From: Nitrososphaerota archaeon
GTDB lineage: Archaea > Thermoproteota > Nitrososphaeria > Nitrososphaerales > JACPRH01
NCBI GenBank assembly: GCA_023379805.1
Contig: JAMCPI010000011.1
Location: forward strand, 1-47,624
Length of the DNA: 47,624 bases
Direction: 5' to 3'
The position numbers and the translations under genes were made by a program. Of this stretch, positions 32,807 through 40,946 are shown in pieces (the first letter of the stretch is position 1; every line of letters begins with the position of its first letter). Below the pieces are notes generated by a model that saw only the letters and a program-made list of their open reading frames with translations, did not search any database and had not been told where the DNA came from.

Positions 32807-33871
32807 TTACTCATCCTTTTCGTAGACCTTGAGGAGGTCGGCTCGTCCTTTGAAGTGATCTCGGACGGGCTGGACGATTTTGTTAACTGATTCCGCCACA
32901 GCTAGCTTAAGGTCTGCAGGGTGGAGTCTCTTCTCTCTGTAGGTTACTTCAAGCTCCTGATAGCTGTTGAAGATTAGAGGGCCGCCGAATTTGCTAGGGC
33001 GATCCACCTTTAGTTCATTGGCTTGGTGGAATATGATGTACTTCGCTATCTCTAGGACAGGGTTGTCCTCAACTAATCCCTCAGGGCACCAAGCCTTCTT
33101 CAGCTTCGCCTTTATCTCCTCCTCGCTGTCGTGGATGAAAATGCAGGTCCACGGCTTAGACTTGCTCATCTTGCTGGAGATCACTTCATCAGTCTTCGAG
33201 TCCTCGTCTAACCCCAGATGCACAGGTTCAGCTAACCCAGGGAGAAGGTGATGATGCACCGCTATCGGAGTTCCCCAGCCGAGTTTAGGAAACGTTTCTC
33301 TGGCAAGCATGTGAACCTTTCGTTGATCCATGCCTGCGTGAGCAATATCGACTTCAAGCGCCTTGATGTCAACCGCCTGCATCGGTGGGTAAAGGTATTG
33401 GGCGAACTGGAGACCGTCTCGCTCACTCCGGCCCATAATGGTGAGACATCTGGTGTCCCGCGCTAAGGTAATCATCTTCGAGAAGCGAATGAAGTTCTCC
33501 CAGTAACTCTTGTCCTCAGCGTAGAGATCAGACCCATGAATGACTTCTACACCAGGGCAGAAGAACCTGAAAGCCTCCTTGTAATATTCGGCGGCGATCC
33601 TGATTTTGTCCCAGTCGCCGTTGAACTTGTTGTTGATATAGCTGTGCCAATCGGCGAGGAATACCCTGCTTTTGACACCTGCCTCGATGAAATCGTTAAT
33701 TTTGAAGCCTGTCACGATTAGGCTTCCAAGGTGGAGAAGCCCTGATATCTCCAGCCCGATGTAATGGTTCGGGTGAGGATTAGTTTCAAAGAGGTTTCTG
33801 AGATCCTGCATAGTAATGATCTCTTCAGTCGGAGGTCGAGCTAAAAGAGCAATCTTCTCGTCTATGCCCAC
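32807..33871 (-). CDS. tyrS: tyrosyl-tRNA synthetase
   Basis: Class I aminoacyl-tRNA synthetase of archaeal/eukaryotic type. HIGH equivalent is HLGS (47-50), KMSKS motif KMSKS at 234-238, and the Tyr-binding FLADWHSYINNK and GLQFAQYLYPPMQAVDI segments are present. At 354 residues it lacks the bacterial S4 tail, as archaeal TyrRS does. The GTG start at 33871 lies about 38 bases after a very good TATA-like box. It may head a short operon with the DegT and GT2 genes (39-base gap to the first). Confidence 0.93.
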   Translation of the reverse strand: MGIDEKIALLARPPTEEIITMQDLRNLFETNPHPNHYIGLEISGLLHLGSLIVTGFKINDFIEAGVKSRVFLADWHSYINNKFNGDWDKIRIAAEYYKEAFRFFCPGVEVIHGSDLYAEDKSYWENFIRFSKMITLARDTRCLTIMGRSERDGLQFAQYLYPPMQAVDIKALEVDIAHAGMDQRKVHMLARETFPKLGWGTPIAVHHHLLPGLAEPVHLGLDEDSKTDEVISSKMSKSKPWTCIFIHDSEEEIKAKLKKAWCPEGLVEDNPVLEIAKYIIFHQANELKVDRPSKFGGPLIFNSYQELEVTYREKRLHPADLKLAVAESVNKIVQPVRDHFKGRADLLKVYEKDE

Positions 33872-33903
33872 TTATATCCGCCGTTTTGTCTCTTTCGACA
33901 CCG

Positions 33904-33914
33904 TATTTATAAGT
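33904..33914 (-). promoter_or_regulatory. TATA-like box for tyrS
   Basis: Minus-strand ACTTATAAATA is one of the best TATA-like matches in the window, about 38 bases before GTG 33871. Confidence 0.6.
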
Positions 33915-34003
33915 TGAAGTAGATTCAGACGGTGTTCATACTCCAGGATTTGATTATGGAACTGCAAGGGATGTAGAAGCATTAGATTTTTTAGCGGGGT
34001 GCA

Positions 34004-34609
34004 ATGCTGGGCAGAAGGATGAAGATTATCGATTTATCGACTGACGAGGAAAAAATCAAAACGTTCTTTCGATTAGTCAGTCTAGGCTCTCTTGCCTTAA
34101 TAATTTCAACCGTAATATACGGCGTACTCGCAGCCAGCATACAAGGAATTAATGTCGTCGGCGAAACTCTGGTAACCTTCGAGTTCCCGCCTATCGCGGT
34201 TTTTCCCCTGTTCTACTCTAAACCTGTGACTTGGCTTGCCGCGGCGCTCTTAGCACTCTACTTCTCGACGCTTGAACTGAATGCTGAAAGGATTTCTGCG
34301 TGGCCAAAACCACTAAGAGATTTTCTGAAGTTCTGCGCCTTCTTCATAGGAGCAATGGCCTTCTATGAGGTACTCTTCAACTTCACGTTGTGGAGCGGAT
34401 TAATAGCTCACGACGCAATCATCGGTGAGTTAAACGTCGATGTGATAAAAAACCCGTTCCCGAACCCGAAGGCCCCGTGGAACATCGTCTTCGCAACGAA
34501 GCTCTTCACAATAATAATGGTTAACTCGGTATACTCGTTCTACTATCTTCAACGAATCGAGACGAAGAAAAACCAAGAGCCCCGGAATCAGCGTACAGCC
34601 CAAGCATAA
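34004..34609 (+). CDS. hypothetical multi-pass membrane protein
   Basis: A 201-residue protein with four to five hydrophobic segments (about 22-45, 60-90, 104-128, 163-183) and a conserved-looking motif NPFPNPKAPWNIVFATKLF before the last helix. I do not recognise the family. ATG 34004 or ATG 34019 could start it; a GGGGTG lies two bases before the first and 17 before the second. Its last 89 bases overlap the 3' end of the convergent membrane-protein gene. Confidence 0.6.
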   Translation: MLGRRMKIIDLSTDEEKIKTFFRLVSLGSLALIISTVIYGVLAASIQGINVVGETLVTFEFPPIAVFPLFYSKPVTWLAAALLALYFSTLELNAERISAWPKPLRDFLKFCAFFIGAMAFYEVLFNFTLWSGLIAHDAIIGELNVDVIKNPFPNPKAPWNIVFATKLFTIIMVNSVYSFYYLQRIETKKNQEPRNQRTAQA

Positions 34610-34943
34610 CGAGAACAAACAAAACCGTTCCCACCAAGTAGCCGGCTGCAGCCAACACCGCGAAAGAGCTGAAGCTCGATCCAACCAAAGTAAGCGCTGA
34701 ATAAGCCTGATATATGAAGATAATCAAATTATAGAGCGCCGCAGCCAAAGCAATACTTCGCGTGATCTCTACATTCCGTTTAGCCAAGATAAGCCCGCCT
34801 GAAACCAAACTAGCAATACTGGGCCAGATAAGAAGCGAATCACCTTGTCCCATTAGAACAACCGCGGCCCAGAAGAGCCCTGTAGCTAATAAGAGAAGCG
34901 CAACGATGGTTGAAAATCCGAGTATGCTCTTTGCACCTGCCAA
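34521..34943 (-). CDS. hypothetical four-TM membrane protein
   Basis: A 140-residue protein with four hydrophobic segments (about 8-31, 38-53, 61-82, 90-118) and a Ser-rich tail. Not recognised. TTG start at 34943. The C-terminal 30 residues are encoded opposite the C-terminus of the convergent gene, unusual enough that one of the two frames may really stop earlier or be wrong; the TM pattern supports the first 110 residues as real. Confidence 0.5.
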   Translation of the reverse strand: MAGAKSILGFSTIVALLLLATGLFWAAVVLMGQGDSLLIWPSIASLVSGGLILAKRNVEITRSIALAAALYNLIIFIYQAYSALTLVGSSFSSFAVLAAAGYLVGTVLFVLVMLGLYADSGALGFSSSRFVEDSRTSIPS

Positions 34944-35114
34944 CTCGATCTACTCACATCAAGGTTAAGAGCGACTCAATTTAACCATTTACTTCCTGCC
35001 AAACGGCTTGCTCAGCAGATATATTTTCTTCCCTCCGACGTACTGCGAGTATGTACCGGCGTGGAGCAAGAATTATAGGCGTTCGTCAAGCGTTTCTTTT
35101 TAGAGGTGAACCGT

Positions 35115-35318
35115 TTGAAAAGATATGTGGTTGCTCAGATTGCGCTGGGGTCACTAGTAATTACTGCAGGTCTTCTTGGGCTTATGCATGAATCAGGCTT
35201 TTTGCTTGTAGATTGGCGTCTTGCTGGTCCCCTTCTTGTAGTCGGTTTCGGCATATGGTTAATGCTGTGTTGCGTGAGCTACAGTCCGATGGACTATCGG
35301 CGACCTGAAAACAGTTAA
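35115..35318 (+). CDS. small two-TM membrane protein
   Basis: A 67-residue protein with two hydrophobic segments (about 4-26 and 34-53) and a short polar tail. The upstream GTG at 35106 is in frame, but GAGGTGA at 35103-35109 is a strong ribosome site spaced five bases before TTG 35115, which decides the start. Unknown function. Confidence 0.5.
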   Translation: MKRYVVAQIALGSLVITAGLLGLMHESGFLLVDWRLAGPLLVVGFGIWLMLCCVSYSPMDYRRPENS

Positions 35319-35377
35319 AACCATACGCCGTTCCACTCTTTTTCTGTTGAAATGGTCTAGTGTAAAGGTCGATCCAT

Positions 35378-36016
35378 TTGTCAAATGATAAACGCGCTGC
35401 AGATACGGCTATTGGCGCCGAAAGTAATGGTGATTCCTACCGTGCCCTGATAGCGGGTGTTAACAGCGTTTTAGATACTTTAATTGCAGTTTGGAGGTTA
35501 TCGCTGGCGGCGCTCATCGGCTCGCTGTAAGTTATGGGTGTGGTGGCCATCGTCGCGTGTTTCGCGGTGTTTCCGTGAGAATCTCTTTTTCTTGAAGGCT
35601 TCATGTTTCTATCCATAGCCGCTTGGGTCTTTTCTAGAAGCTTAACGGGTAGATGCTGCACCTGCTGCACAGTCGAGATTCCGCGGTGGAGGAGCATTCT
35701 AGATTCATTCATCAAGCTGGATAGCAGGGTGGACGCCTCCAAGGAAGGTGAAGGAGGGGTTGACAGCGTGATGCAGATTATGCTTGCGTCTGAGGAGTGG
35801 ATGCGCGTAATACGCAGAGAATTGTTCTCAATGCCATTATGGCCAATACTGGCCGCGGTAGTTCTGCTGCTTACAGTCTACACGGTAGACTCGACTACCA
35901 TGAGGATGATAGCCTTAGCATTTATCGGCTATATCTTCGCCTTAACTGTAGTGATTTACTACTGTAAACCAGAAGTTTCGACCTTGGCAGCGCAGAGTAG
36001 CCAAGTTCAAAGCTAA
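35378..36016 (+). pseudogene. probable degraded membrane-protein gene with two in-frame stops
   Basis: One reading frame runs from TTG 35378 to TAA at 36014-36016 with protein-like, hydrophobic sequence on both sides of a TAA (35528-35530) and a TGA (35576-35578). Fragments in order: a 50-residue opening (GVNSVLDTLIAVWRLSLAAL), a hydrophobic VMGVVAIVACFAVFP, then FMFLSIAAWVF, a soluble region, and two C-terminal TM helices. This pattern suits a four-TM gene broken by substitutions. Two stops of different type argue against recoding. The C-terminal part may still be translated separately. Confidence 0.4.
35768..36016 (+). CDS. small two-TM protein, possibly C-terminal part of the broken gene
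   Basis: An 82-residue product with a charged N-terminus (ASEEWMRVIRRELF) and two TM segments (LWPILAAVVLLLTVY and MIALAFIGYIFALTVVIYY). AAGGAGG at 35751-35757 precedes GTG 35768 by ten bases, so independent translation is possible even though the frame continues upstream through two stops. Function unknown. Confidence 0.4.
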   Translation: MMQIMLASEEWMRVIRRELFSMPLWPILAAVVLLLTVYTVDSTTMRMIALAFIGYIFALTVVIYYCKPEVSTLAAQSSQVQS

Positions 36017-36054
36017 CGTGGAAAACGTTTTGCAGACAATTTGAGGCGTTTCCA

Positions 36055-36340
36055 GTGACTGAAAGAGAAGACATTGAGACTCGACCAGACCTATATGTAG
36101 TGGCGCGCTTCTTAGAGAAGATAATTGTCAGCGGCGGTTCACGACGGAAAACAGATCTCCAGATGGCGGTAAGGCTAAACTTCAACGTATACATGAAGTA
36201 CCTGGAGTGGCTCGAACGTAAAGACCGCGTATGCACCTATGAAGAAGATGAACATTCGAAGTACGTCAGTGACACCTAAAGGATTGAAAACGTATCAAAC
36301 ACTCGTAGAGTGGATTAAAGAAGTAATAGGTACATCGTAA
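36055..36340 (+). pseudogene. winged-helix DNA-binding protein broken by a one-base frameshift
   Basis: The frame from GTG 36055 encodes a small archaeal winged helix (YVVARFLEKIIVSGGSRRKT, LQMAVRLNFNVYMKYLEWL) and stops at 36279. Removing one G near 36265 restores the family's expected wing and tail: KYSVTPKGLKTYQTLVEWIK, ending at TAA 36338-36340, for about 94 residues. So the gene carries a +1 insertion, a sequencing error, or a real shift site. The family (HTH_45-like) is common in Nitrososphaerota-type archaea as small regulators. Confidence 0.6.
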
Positions 36341-36393
36341 ATCCCGCATATCTTGACGCATGATTGCTACATGTATCGCTCTGAAGAGCCCGC

Positions 36394-38961
36394 TTAGCCG
36401 CTCCAGAAGAAGTCTTCTAGCTTTGTTGCACCTACAATTTCTTCGAATTCGTAACCTAGAGCGTCCAGTATCTGGTCGAATGTTCCACGCATATAGTCTT
36501 CATATTTCTTGGTGTCCACTTCATTCACACTGGCCATTGACACTGGTTTCACCCCGGCGGAGTTGGTTGTTTTCACGAAAGCGATAATGTCGCCTGCCTT
36601 AACCTCCTTGCCTTGCTTCATCAGGAGTTCAGCCGCTTTCACATGCTGAGGCTTCGTCTTTGTGTAGGCTTTTGGGGATTTGCTCATCATCACGTTGAAG
36701 GCGAGTTCCTCGATCGGCATCTCTTTGTTCTTCAACGCGAGGTACTTTTTGCGGAGCTGCGTCTTAATTTCTTCTCGTGCACGCTCGAAATCCGATTCTG
36801 TTTTGACGCGACTCAGGATTTCAACTGAATCGTAGAAGGCGTTTCGGATGAAGAGTGGGGTGTGGCTCTTTTTTCCTGTAAGGCCCTTCACATCTACGCT
36901 TCCATCCGGGAGTACTCCGAGATAGTTTTTCTTCCGTTGGCTGAAGGCTACGTAGCGGTAGACCTTATCAAGATCGAGCTCGATACCGAGCTTTTCGTCA
37001 GCCCACCGAGTTACGTCCTTGATCTTCTCGTCACCTGGACTCTTAAGGAAGAGCGAGTCGGTGTCACCGTAGACCACTGTGATTCCTAGTTCGCGGCACT
37101 TCTCTATTGTCTGCGTAATCGCGTATCTCCCTAGGGCTGCGGTCGCGTCGGCTGCAGGCAGATAGTATAGCGGGTAGATGTCTGCACCCATTACTCCGTA
37201 GCTTGCGTTCAGGATGACTTTCAGCGCTTGGGACACGACGTTTGCTAACGCCTTATCTTCAGGCCGTAGATCTTTCTGCTTTGAGAGGGGCTTGTAGTAG
37301 TTGACTCGGATGTCTCTGAGCGAGCCGATTACGGTTGAGGTGATGCCGCGTCGTTTCTTGCAGACCCAGTGGGATGTGTCTGGAATCTTGTTTGACCGGC
37401 ACTCTTCGTGTATGCAGCGCACCGTCTCGTATGATAGGTTGTAGACCTTGATCAGGCTTGGGTACAGACTGGCGAAGTCTACGACTGACACGTCGAAGTA
37501 GACGCCTTTAGTTGGCTCAACCACGATTCCCCCTTTGTATTTTTTGCCTTTGATAATTGGCTCTGAGACTACTGCTTGCTCGCGGGCTTCGAGGTCGCTT
37601 CTTCTCGGGATTAGGTCGTTGCGTCTACGGTGCTCAAAGTACATCATGCTTCGGATCCAGTTTGAAACCGCGATTCTTGCAACGTCGTCTATCGGCATCT
37701 TGGCTACTCGTGATATTACTACTAGCAGCTTCATGAGAATGTTGTCGTCGAAGCTTGTTAGCTGAAGCGTGATCTTTGAGTCTTGGTAGCAGTATTCGCC
37801 TAGTTCGTAAAGCGAGAGTTCGGCGAGAGGAACCTCAAGTTGTATCTTTCCTTCATCCAGAAGCGAGCTTGCTACCCCGTCCAACGTGTGTTCAGAGTAT
37901 CTGTTGTTGAATGCGTAAACTTGGACTGAGCGGTTGATGAAGGTCTTGTAGAGATCTAGATGCACGCCCGGTCGCACGTAAGCAATGTTGTTTCCCAGAG
38001 AGATAGGAACGTCGTCTTTGCTGAAGCCGATTTCGGGGCGCAGCGCCCGATGGTAAAGGTAGTTTAGGTCAAAATCATCCCCGTTGAAGGTTAAGATGAA
38101 CGGGTAGTGCACAATTCTTTCAAACACCACCTCAAGAAGATCCCGTTCACTGTCGAAGAATCTCACCTCGAAGCTGTCTTTCAAGGTTCGCCGCCCCTCT
38201 TCCACTCCTTTGCGCCGCAGCACCAACACTTCCCGTAGACCGTCACTACTCACCAGCGACACCGCAATCACCTGCTGCGCAGCTTCTTGAGGGTCAGGAA
38301 TTCTGTTCTCCTCAGCCGGGATCACTTCGATATCCAGCGCGACTCGGCGGAGCTCGGGAAGAGGTTGGCTGAGGAGCCATGCCCAGTCCTCGATGCTTTT
38401 CTTCAAATCAGGGTTTGATTCTTGAAGCGTTTTCTCCAACCCTTTCTGCACAGCCATTGGGAGACCGTACTGGATTGGGATTATCTTGGAGTTCTCAATC
38501 CTGTAGAAGGCTCCTACGGGGAACCCTTCGTCGTAGAGATAATTCTCGTAGTACTTGATGTCAGCCTCCCATGCCTCCACTAGGTCTCTGATGCTGACGC
38601 GGGCAGAGCCTCCGATTGCAAGTGGATCGGTTGCAACTATCTTGTACACCTCGGCGGTGCGGTCGTTCAGGAGGTCCTGCTTCTCAACCTTTTCAACTTT
38701 AACTACGTCGGATCTCTTCTTAATTTCGTTCAGCTGCGCCTCAGATGTTCGGTTACTCTTCACAAAGCAGTACGGCTTATGCCCAGTATCATCGTACCAT
38801 AAACGGATTCTTCGGTGCTCAGGATCGTAGAATTTAAGGACAGCTACCTTTCGCTCGCCGTCGTAGGTGGCTGAAACAAGTATCGAGTCGTTCAGCTCTG
38901 TAACACCGTTCTCAGATTCTTTAAGATCGGCCACATACGTCGACGTTTGCTGCTTAGACAC
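36394..38961 (-). CDS. family B DNA polymerase (PolB)
   Basis: Replicative/repair DNA polymerase with proofreading. The exonuclease motifs are ALDIEV (Exo I, about residue 208), TFNGDDFDLNYL (Exo II) and YCYQDSKI (Exo III, YxxxD). Polymerase motifs: A DFASLYPS (D495), B KVILNASYG, C YGDTDS (D633, D635), and KKNYLG. All key Asp residues are intact, so the enzyme should be active. The C-terminus has no PIP box I can be sure of; it ends LEDFFWSG. 855 residues is usual for TACK PolB. GTG start at 38961, nine bases after the predicted transcription start. Confidence 0.95.
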   Translation of the reverse strand: MSKQQTSTYVADLKESENGVTELNDSILVSATYDGERKVAVLKFYDPEHRRIRLWYDDTGHKPYCFVKSNRTSEAQLNEIKKRSDVVKVEKVEKQDLLNDRTAEVYKIVATDPLAIGGSARVSIRDLVEAWEADIKYYENYLYDEGFPVGAFYRIENSKIIPIQYGLPMAVQKGLEKTLQESNPDLKKSIEDWAWLLSQPLPELRRVALDIEVIPAEENRIPDPQEAAQQVIAVSLVSSDGLREVLVLRRKGVEEGRRTLKDSFEVRFFDSERDLLEVVFERIVHYPFILTFNGDDFDLNYLYHRALRPEIGFSKDDVPISLGNNIAYVRPGVHLDLYKTFINRSVQVYAFNNRYSEHTLDGVASSLLDEGKIQLEVPLAELSLYELGEYCYQDSKITLQLTSFDDNILMKLLVVISRVAKMPIDDVARIAVSNWIRSMMYFEHRRRNDLIPRRSDLEAREQAVVSEPIIKGKKYKGGIVVEPTKGVYFDVSVVDFASLYPSLIKVYNLSYETVRCIHEECRSNKIPDTSHWVCKKRRGITSTVIGSLRDIRVNYYKPLSKQKDLRPEDKALANVVSQALKVILNASYGVMGADIYPLYYLPAADATAALGRYAITQTIEKCRELGITVVYGDTDSLFLKSPGDEKIKDVTRWADEKLGIELDLDKVYRYVAFSQRKKNYLGVLPDGSVDVKGLTGKKSHTPLFIRNAFYDSVEILSRVKTESDFERAREEIKTQLRKKYLALKNKEMPIEELAFNVMMSKSPKAYTKTKPQHVKAAELLMKQGKEVKAGDIIAFVKTTNSAGVKPVSMASVNEVDTKKYEDYMRGTFDQILDALGYEFEEIVGATKLEDFFWSG

Positions 38962-38993
38962 AATAACTCAGCCTGAACACGGTTTCAACCGGG

Positions 38994-39002
38994 TTATATT
39001 TA
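38994..39002 (-). promoter_or_regulatory. TATA-like box for polB
   Basis: Minus-strand AAATATAAC is centred about 37 bases before GTG 38961, predicting a leader of about nine bases. Confidence 0.5.
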
Positions 39003-39067
39003 CTTTGGAGGCGGCGCGACGAGAGGAGCGTGGATCTGTGTCGCCACGTAACTATTGATAATTTTTT

Positions 39068-39108
39068 TGTAACATGTCTCGTAACAGTTATAACAGACGA
39101 TTGTTACA
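39068..39108. repeat. cluster of GTAACA-type inverted repeats in the polB/39146 divergent region
   Basis: TGTAACA (39068-39074) and TGTTACA (39102-39108) are inverted arms, with CGTAACA (39080-39086), the palindrome GTTATAAC (39087-39094) and paired GTCT/AGAC between them. The right arm runs into the ACATATTTC TATA-like box of the 39146 gene, so protein binding here would block that promoter. It looks like an operator; the binding protein is unknown. Confidence 0.5.
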
Positions 39109-39145
39109 TATTTCAGCGCCGTAACCGAGGCTCACACCAACAAAC

Positions 39146-39382
39146 ATGAAGCAGGTGAGCCAAAGGCCCCTGAAGGAACGTGCAAATTCAATGAAAGAAC
39201 GAATGCTAACGGTCTACAACCAATACGGGGACTTTGTATTCCCAGTGCTAACAATCATTCTGCTCACCACCCTCTTCTTTATCTGGTGGAAAGCACATAA
39301 GAAATCACTGAACAAAACTCTTCCCTTACCAACGGACACCGCGGACAGCAGTGGAACCTCATCTTATCCAAGTACTACATAA
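39146..39382 (+). CDS. small single-TM protein
   Basis: A 78-residue protein: basic N-terminus (residues 1-20), one TM helix (VFPVLTIILLTTLFFIWW, about 30-48), a Lys-rich turn and a Ser/Thr tail. Unknown function. ATG 39146 lies about 35 bases after ACATATTTC, so the leader is short. Its promoter overlaps the inverted-repeat cluster, suggesting tight control. An alternative ATG at residue 16 would remove the basic N-terminus. Confidence 0.5.
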   Translation: MKQVSQRPLKERANSMKERMLTVYNQYGDFVFPVLTIILLTTLFFIWWKAHKKSLNKTLPLPTDTADSSGTSSYPSTT

Positions 39383-39459
39383 CTTAATCTGAAACGCAGC
39401 CAATCTAATCTAGAGAACAGACAGATGTCCGCATCAAGTTATCTGCACCTAAAGGGTGA

Positions 39460-40152
39460 ATGGGCATATCTGAGAAGGCAGTAGTACTCATCTCAGGCGG
39501 CATAGATTCAGCAGTATGCTTATGGTGGGCTAGAAAACTAGGCTTGGATATCTTTGCGCTCACATTCAATTATCACCATCGAAACCCTCTTGAGATACGT
39601 GCAGCTGAGCGGTTGGCTGAGGCAGCTCCCGTCAAGGAGTACCGGGTTATTGGGCTTCCCTTTCTGAAGGAGGTCATTGACTGCCCTCCAGCAGGGCTTG
39701 GGCGGTACGATAGGAATGTGCCTGATAGTTATGTGCCTGCGCGAAATATCGTCTTCTACGGAGCCGCAGCAGGGTGGGCTGAGGCATTGGATGCGAGCTG
39801 GATTATCGGTGGACACAACAGGCTGGATCAGCAGCAGTACCCTGATTCAAGGCCTGAGTTCATCGAAGCGATGAACCGTGCAGTTAAGCTGGGGACGTTT
39901 ATTGGAGGTAGGAAGCCTTTGAGTATTATCACTCCACTCGCAGTCCTCTCGAAGGTTGAGGTGGTGAAGATGGCGCTTGAACTTAGTGTACCGCTGCATC
40001 TCACTTGGAGCTGCCACGGAAACGGCGAAAAAGCCTGTGGCCACTGCGACGCCTGCAGGCTGAGAAGAGAAGCATTCAACAGACTGGGCATAGAGGATCC
40101 TGCTGAGTACGGCATAAATCGAGGCGGTGCGCTGAATAATATAACGATATGA
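39460..40152 (+). CDS. queC: 7-cyano-7-deazaguanine synthase (QueC)
   Basis: ATP-dependent enzyme turning 7-carboxy-7-deazaguanine into preQ0, the precursor of archaeosine in archaeal tRNA. The PP-loop SGGIDS is at residues 12-17, and the C-terminal zinc site is WSCHGNGEKACGHCDACRLR with four Cys. The central GRYDRNVPDSYVPARNIVF segment carries the family PARN motif. 230 residues is normal. No other preQ0 gene (queD, queE) or archaeosine gene is adjacent. Its stop overlaps the SDR start (ATGA). Confidence 0.93.
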   Translation: MGISEKAVVLISGGIDSAVCLWWARKLGLDIFALTFNYHHRNPLEIRAAERLAEAAPVKEYRVIGLPFLKEVIDCPPAGLGRYDRNVPDSYVPARNIVFYGAAAGWAEALDASWIIGGHNRLDQQQYPDSRPEFIEAMNRAVKLGTFIGGRKPLSIITPLAVLSKVEVVKMALELSVPLHLTWSCHGNGEKACGHCDACRLRREAFNRLGIEDPAEYGINRGGALNNITI

Positions 40153-40904
40153 ACTTGAAGGGAAAGGTCGCGATTGTTACTGGCTCCAGCCGGGGCATCG
40201 GTCGATTCACAGCGTTAGAGTTGGCGCGCGCAGGTGCAGATGTGGTGATTAACTATCTCAGGTCGGGGGAGGAGGCGGAGAACGTGGCTGGAGAGGTTCG
40301 GGCTGCTGGGTCAAAGGCGTTGGTGGTGAAGGCTGATGTTTCAGTCCGCGGGGAGGTGGAGGCGATGGTTAGCCGCACGGTGCAGGAGTTCGGTGCAGTT
40401 CATATTCTTGTTAACAACGCGGGTTTCGCCTCCGGCAACGTCTGGGAGACTCCTTTCGAGGATATCACGGATGAGATGTGGCGTGGTCCGATGGAGGTTG
40501 ATTTGAAGGGTACTTTCCTCTGCTTACAGGCGGTGGCGCCGGCTATGAAGCAGCAGAAGGAGGGTAAAATAGTCAACGTGGCTTCTACACCTGCGCTTGC
40601 TGGGGACCTCCACGGCTTCGTCTATGCAGTAGCTAAGGCTGGAGTTCTAGGGATGACTAAGGCTTTAGCTTGGTCGTTGGCGCCGTATGTGCAGGTTAAC
40701 GCTGTTGCTTTGGGAAGCATTTTGACAGACTGGGTGGATTGGCTTAGTGATGAGGAGCTGCAGGCCTTTGTCAGTGAGACGGCGCTGAAGCGTTTCGGTA
40801 AACCTGAGGAGGTGGCAAGAGTAATTGCTTTCCTCGCCTCAAGCGGCTCAGACTATATGTCGGGTCAAACCCTTATTGTAGATGGCGGAACAGTGATGCG
40901 GTAA
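40149..40904 (+). CDS. short-chain dehydrogenase/reductase (FabG-like)
   Basis: NAD(P)-dependent oxidoreductase of the classical SDR family. TGSSRGIG cofactor loop (11-18), NNAG, a catalytic Ser in NVAST and YAVAK with the catalytic Tyr/Lys, and the PEEVARVIAFLAS..GQTLIVDGG C-terminal signature. The fold is certain, the substrate is not: 3-oxoacyl and sugar reductases look alike. N-x-x-x downstream of Rossmann strand 1 (INYLRS) hints at NADP preference. Coupled to queC by a four-base overlap, with no obvious shared pathway. Confidence 0.85.
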   Translation: MNLKGKVAIVTGSSRGIGRFTALELARAGADVVINYLRSGEEAENVAGEVRAAGSKALVVKADVSVRGEVEAMVSRTVQEFGAVHILVNNAGFASGNVWETPFEDITDEMWRGPMEVDLKGTFLCLQAVAPAMKQQKEGKIVNVASTPALAGDLHGFVYAVAKAGVLGMTKALAWSLAPYVQVNAVALGSILTDWVDWLSDEELQAFVSETALKRFGKPEEVARVIAFLASSGSDYMSGQTLIVDGGTVMR

Positions 40905-40946
40905 AAAAGCTGGACACCAGATAGGCTGAGTCGGTGTCGCGGGACG

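Noticed and set aside
35528-35578. Recoding of stop codons (selenocysteine or pyrrolysine) in the broken membrane gene
   Set aside because: One of the two stops is TAA, which neither system uses, and no suitable hairpin is evident; gene decay is simpler.
35437-35742. 101-codon minus-strand open frame
   Set aside because: Opposite a plus-strand frame with hydrophobic, membrane-like content; its own product is low-complexity polar sequence with no recognisable motif or ribosome site.
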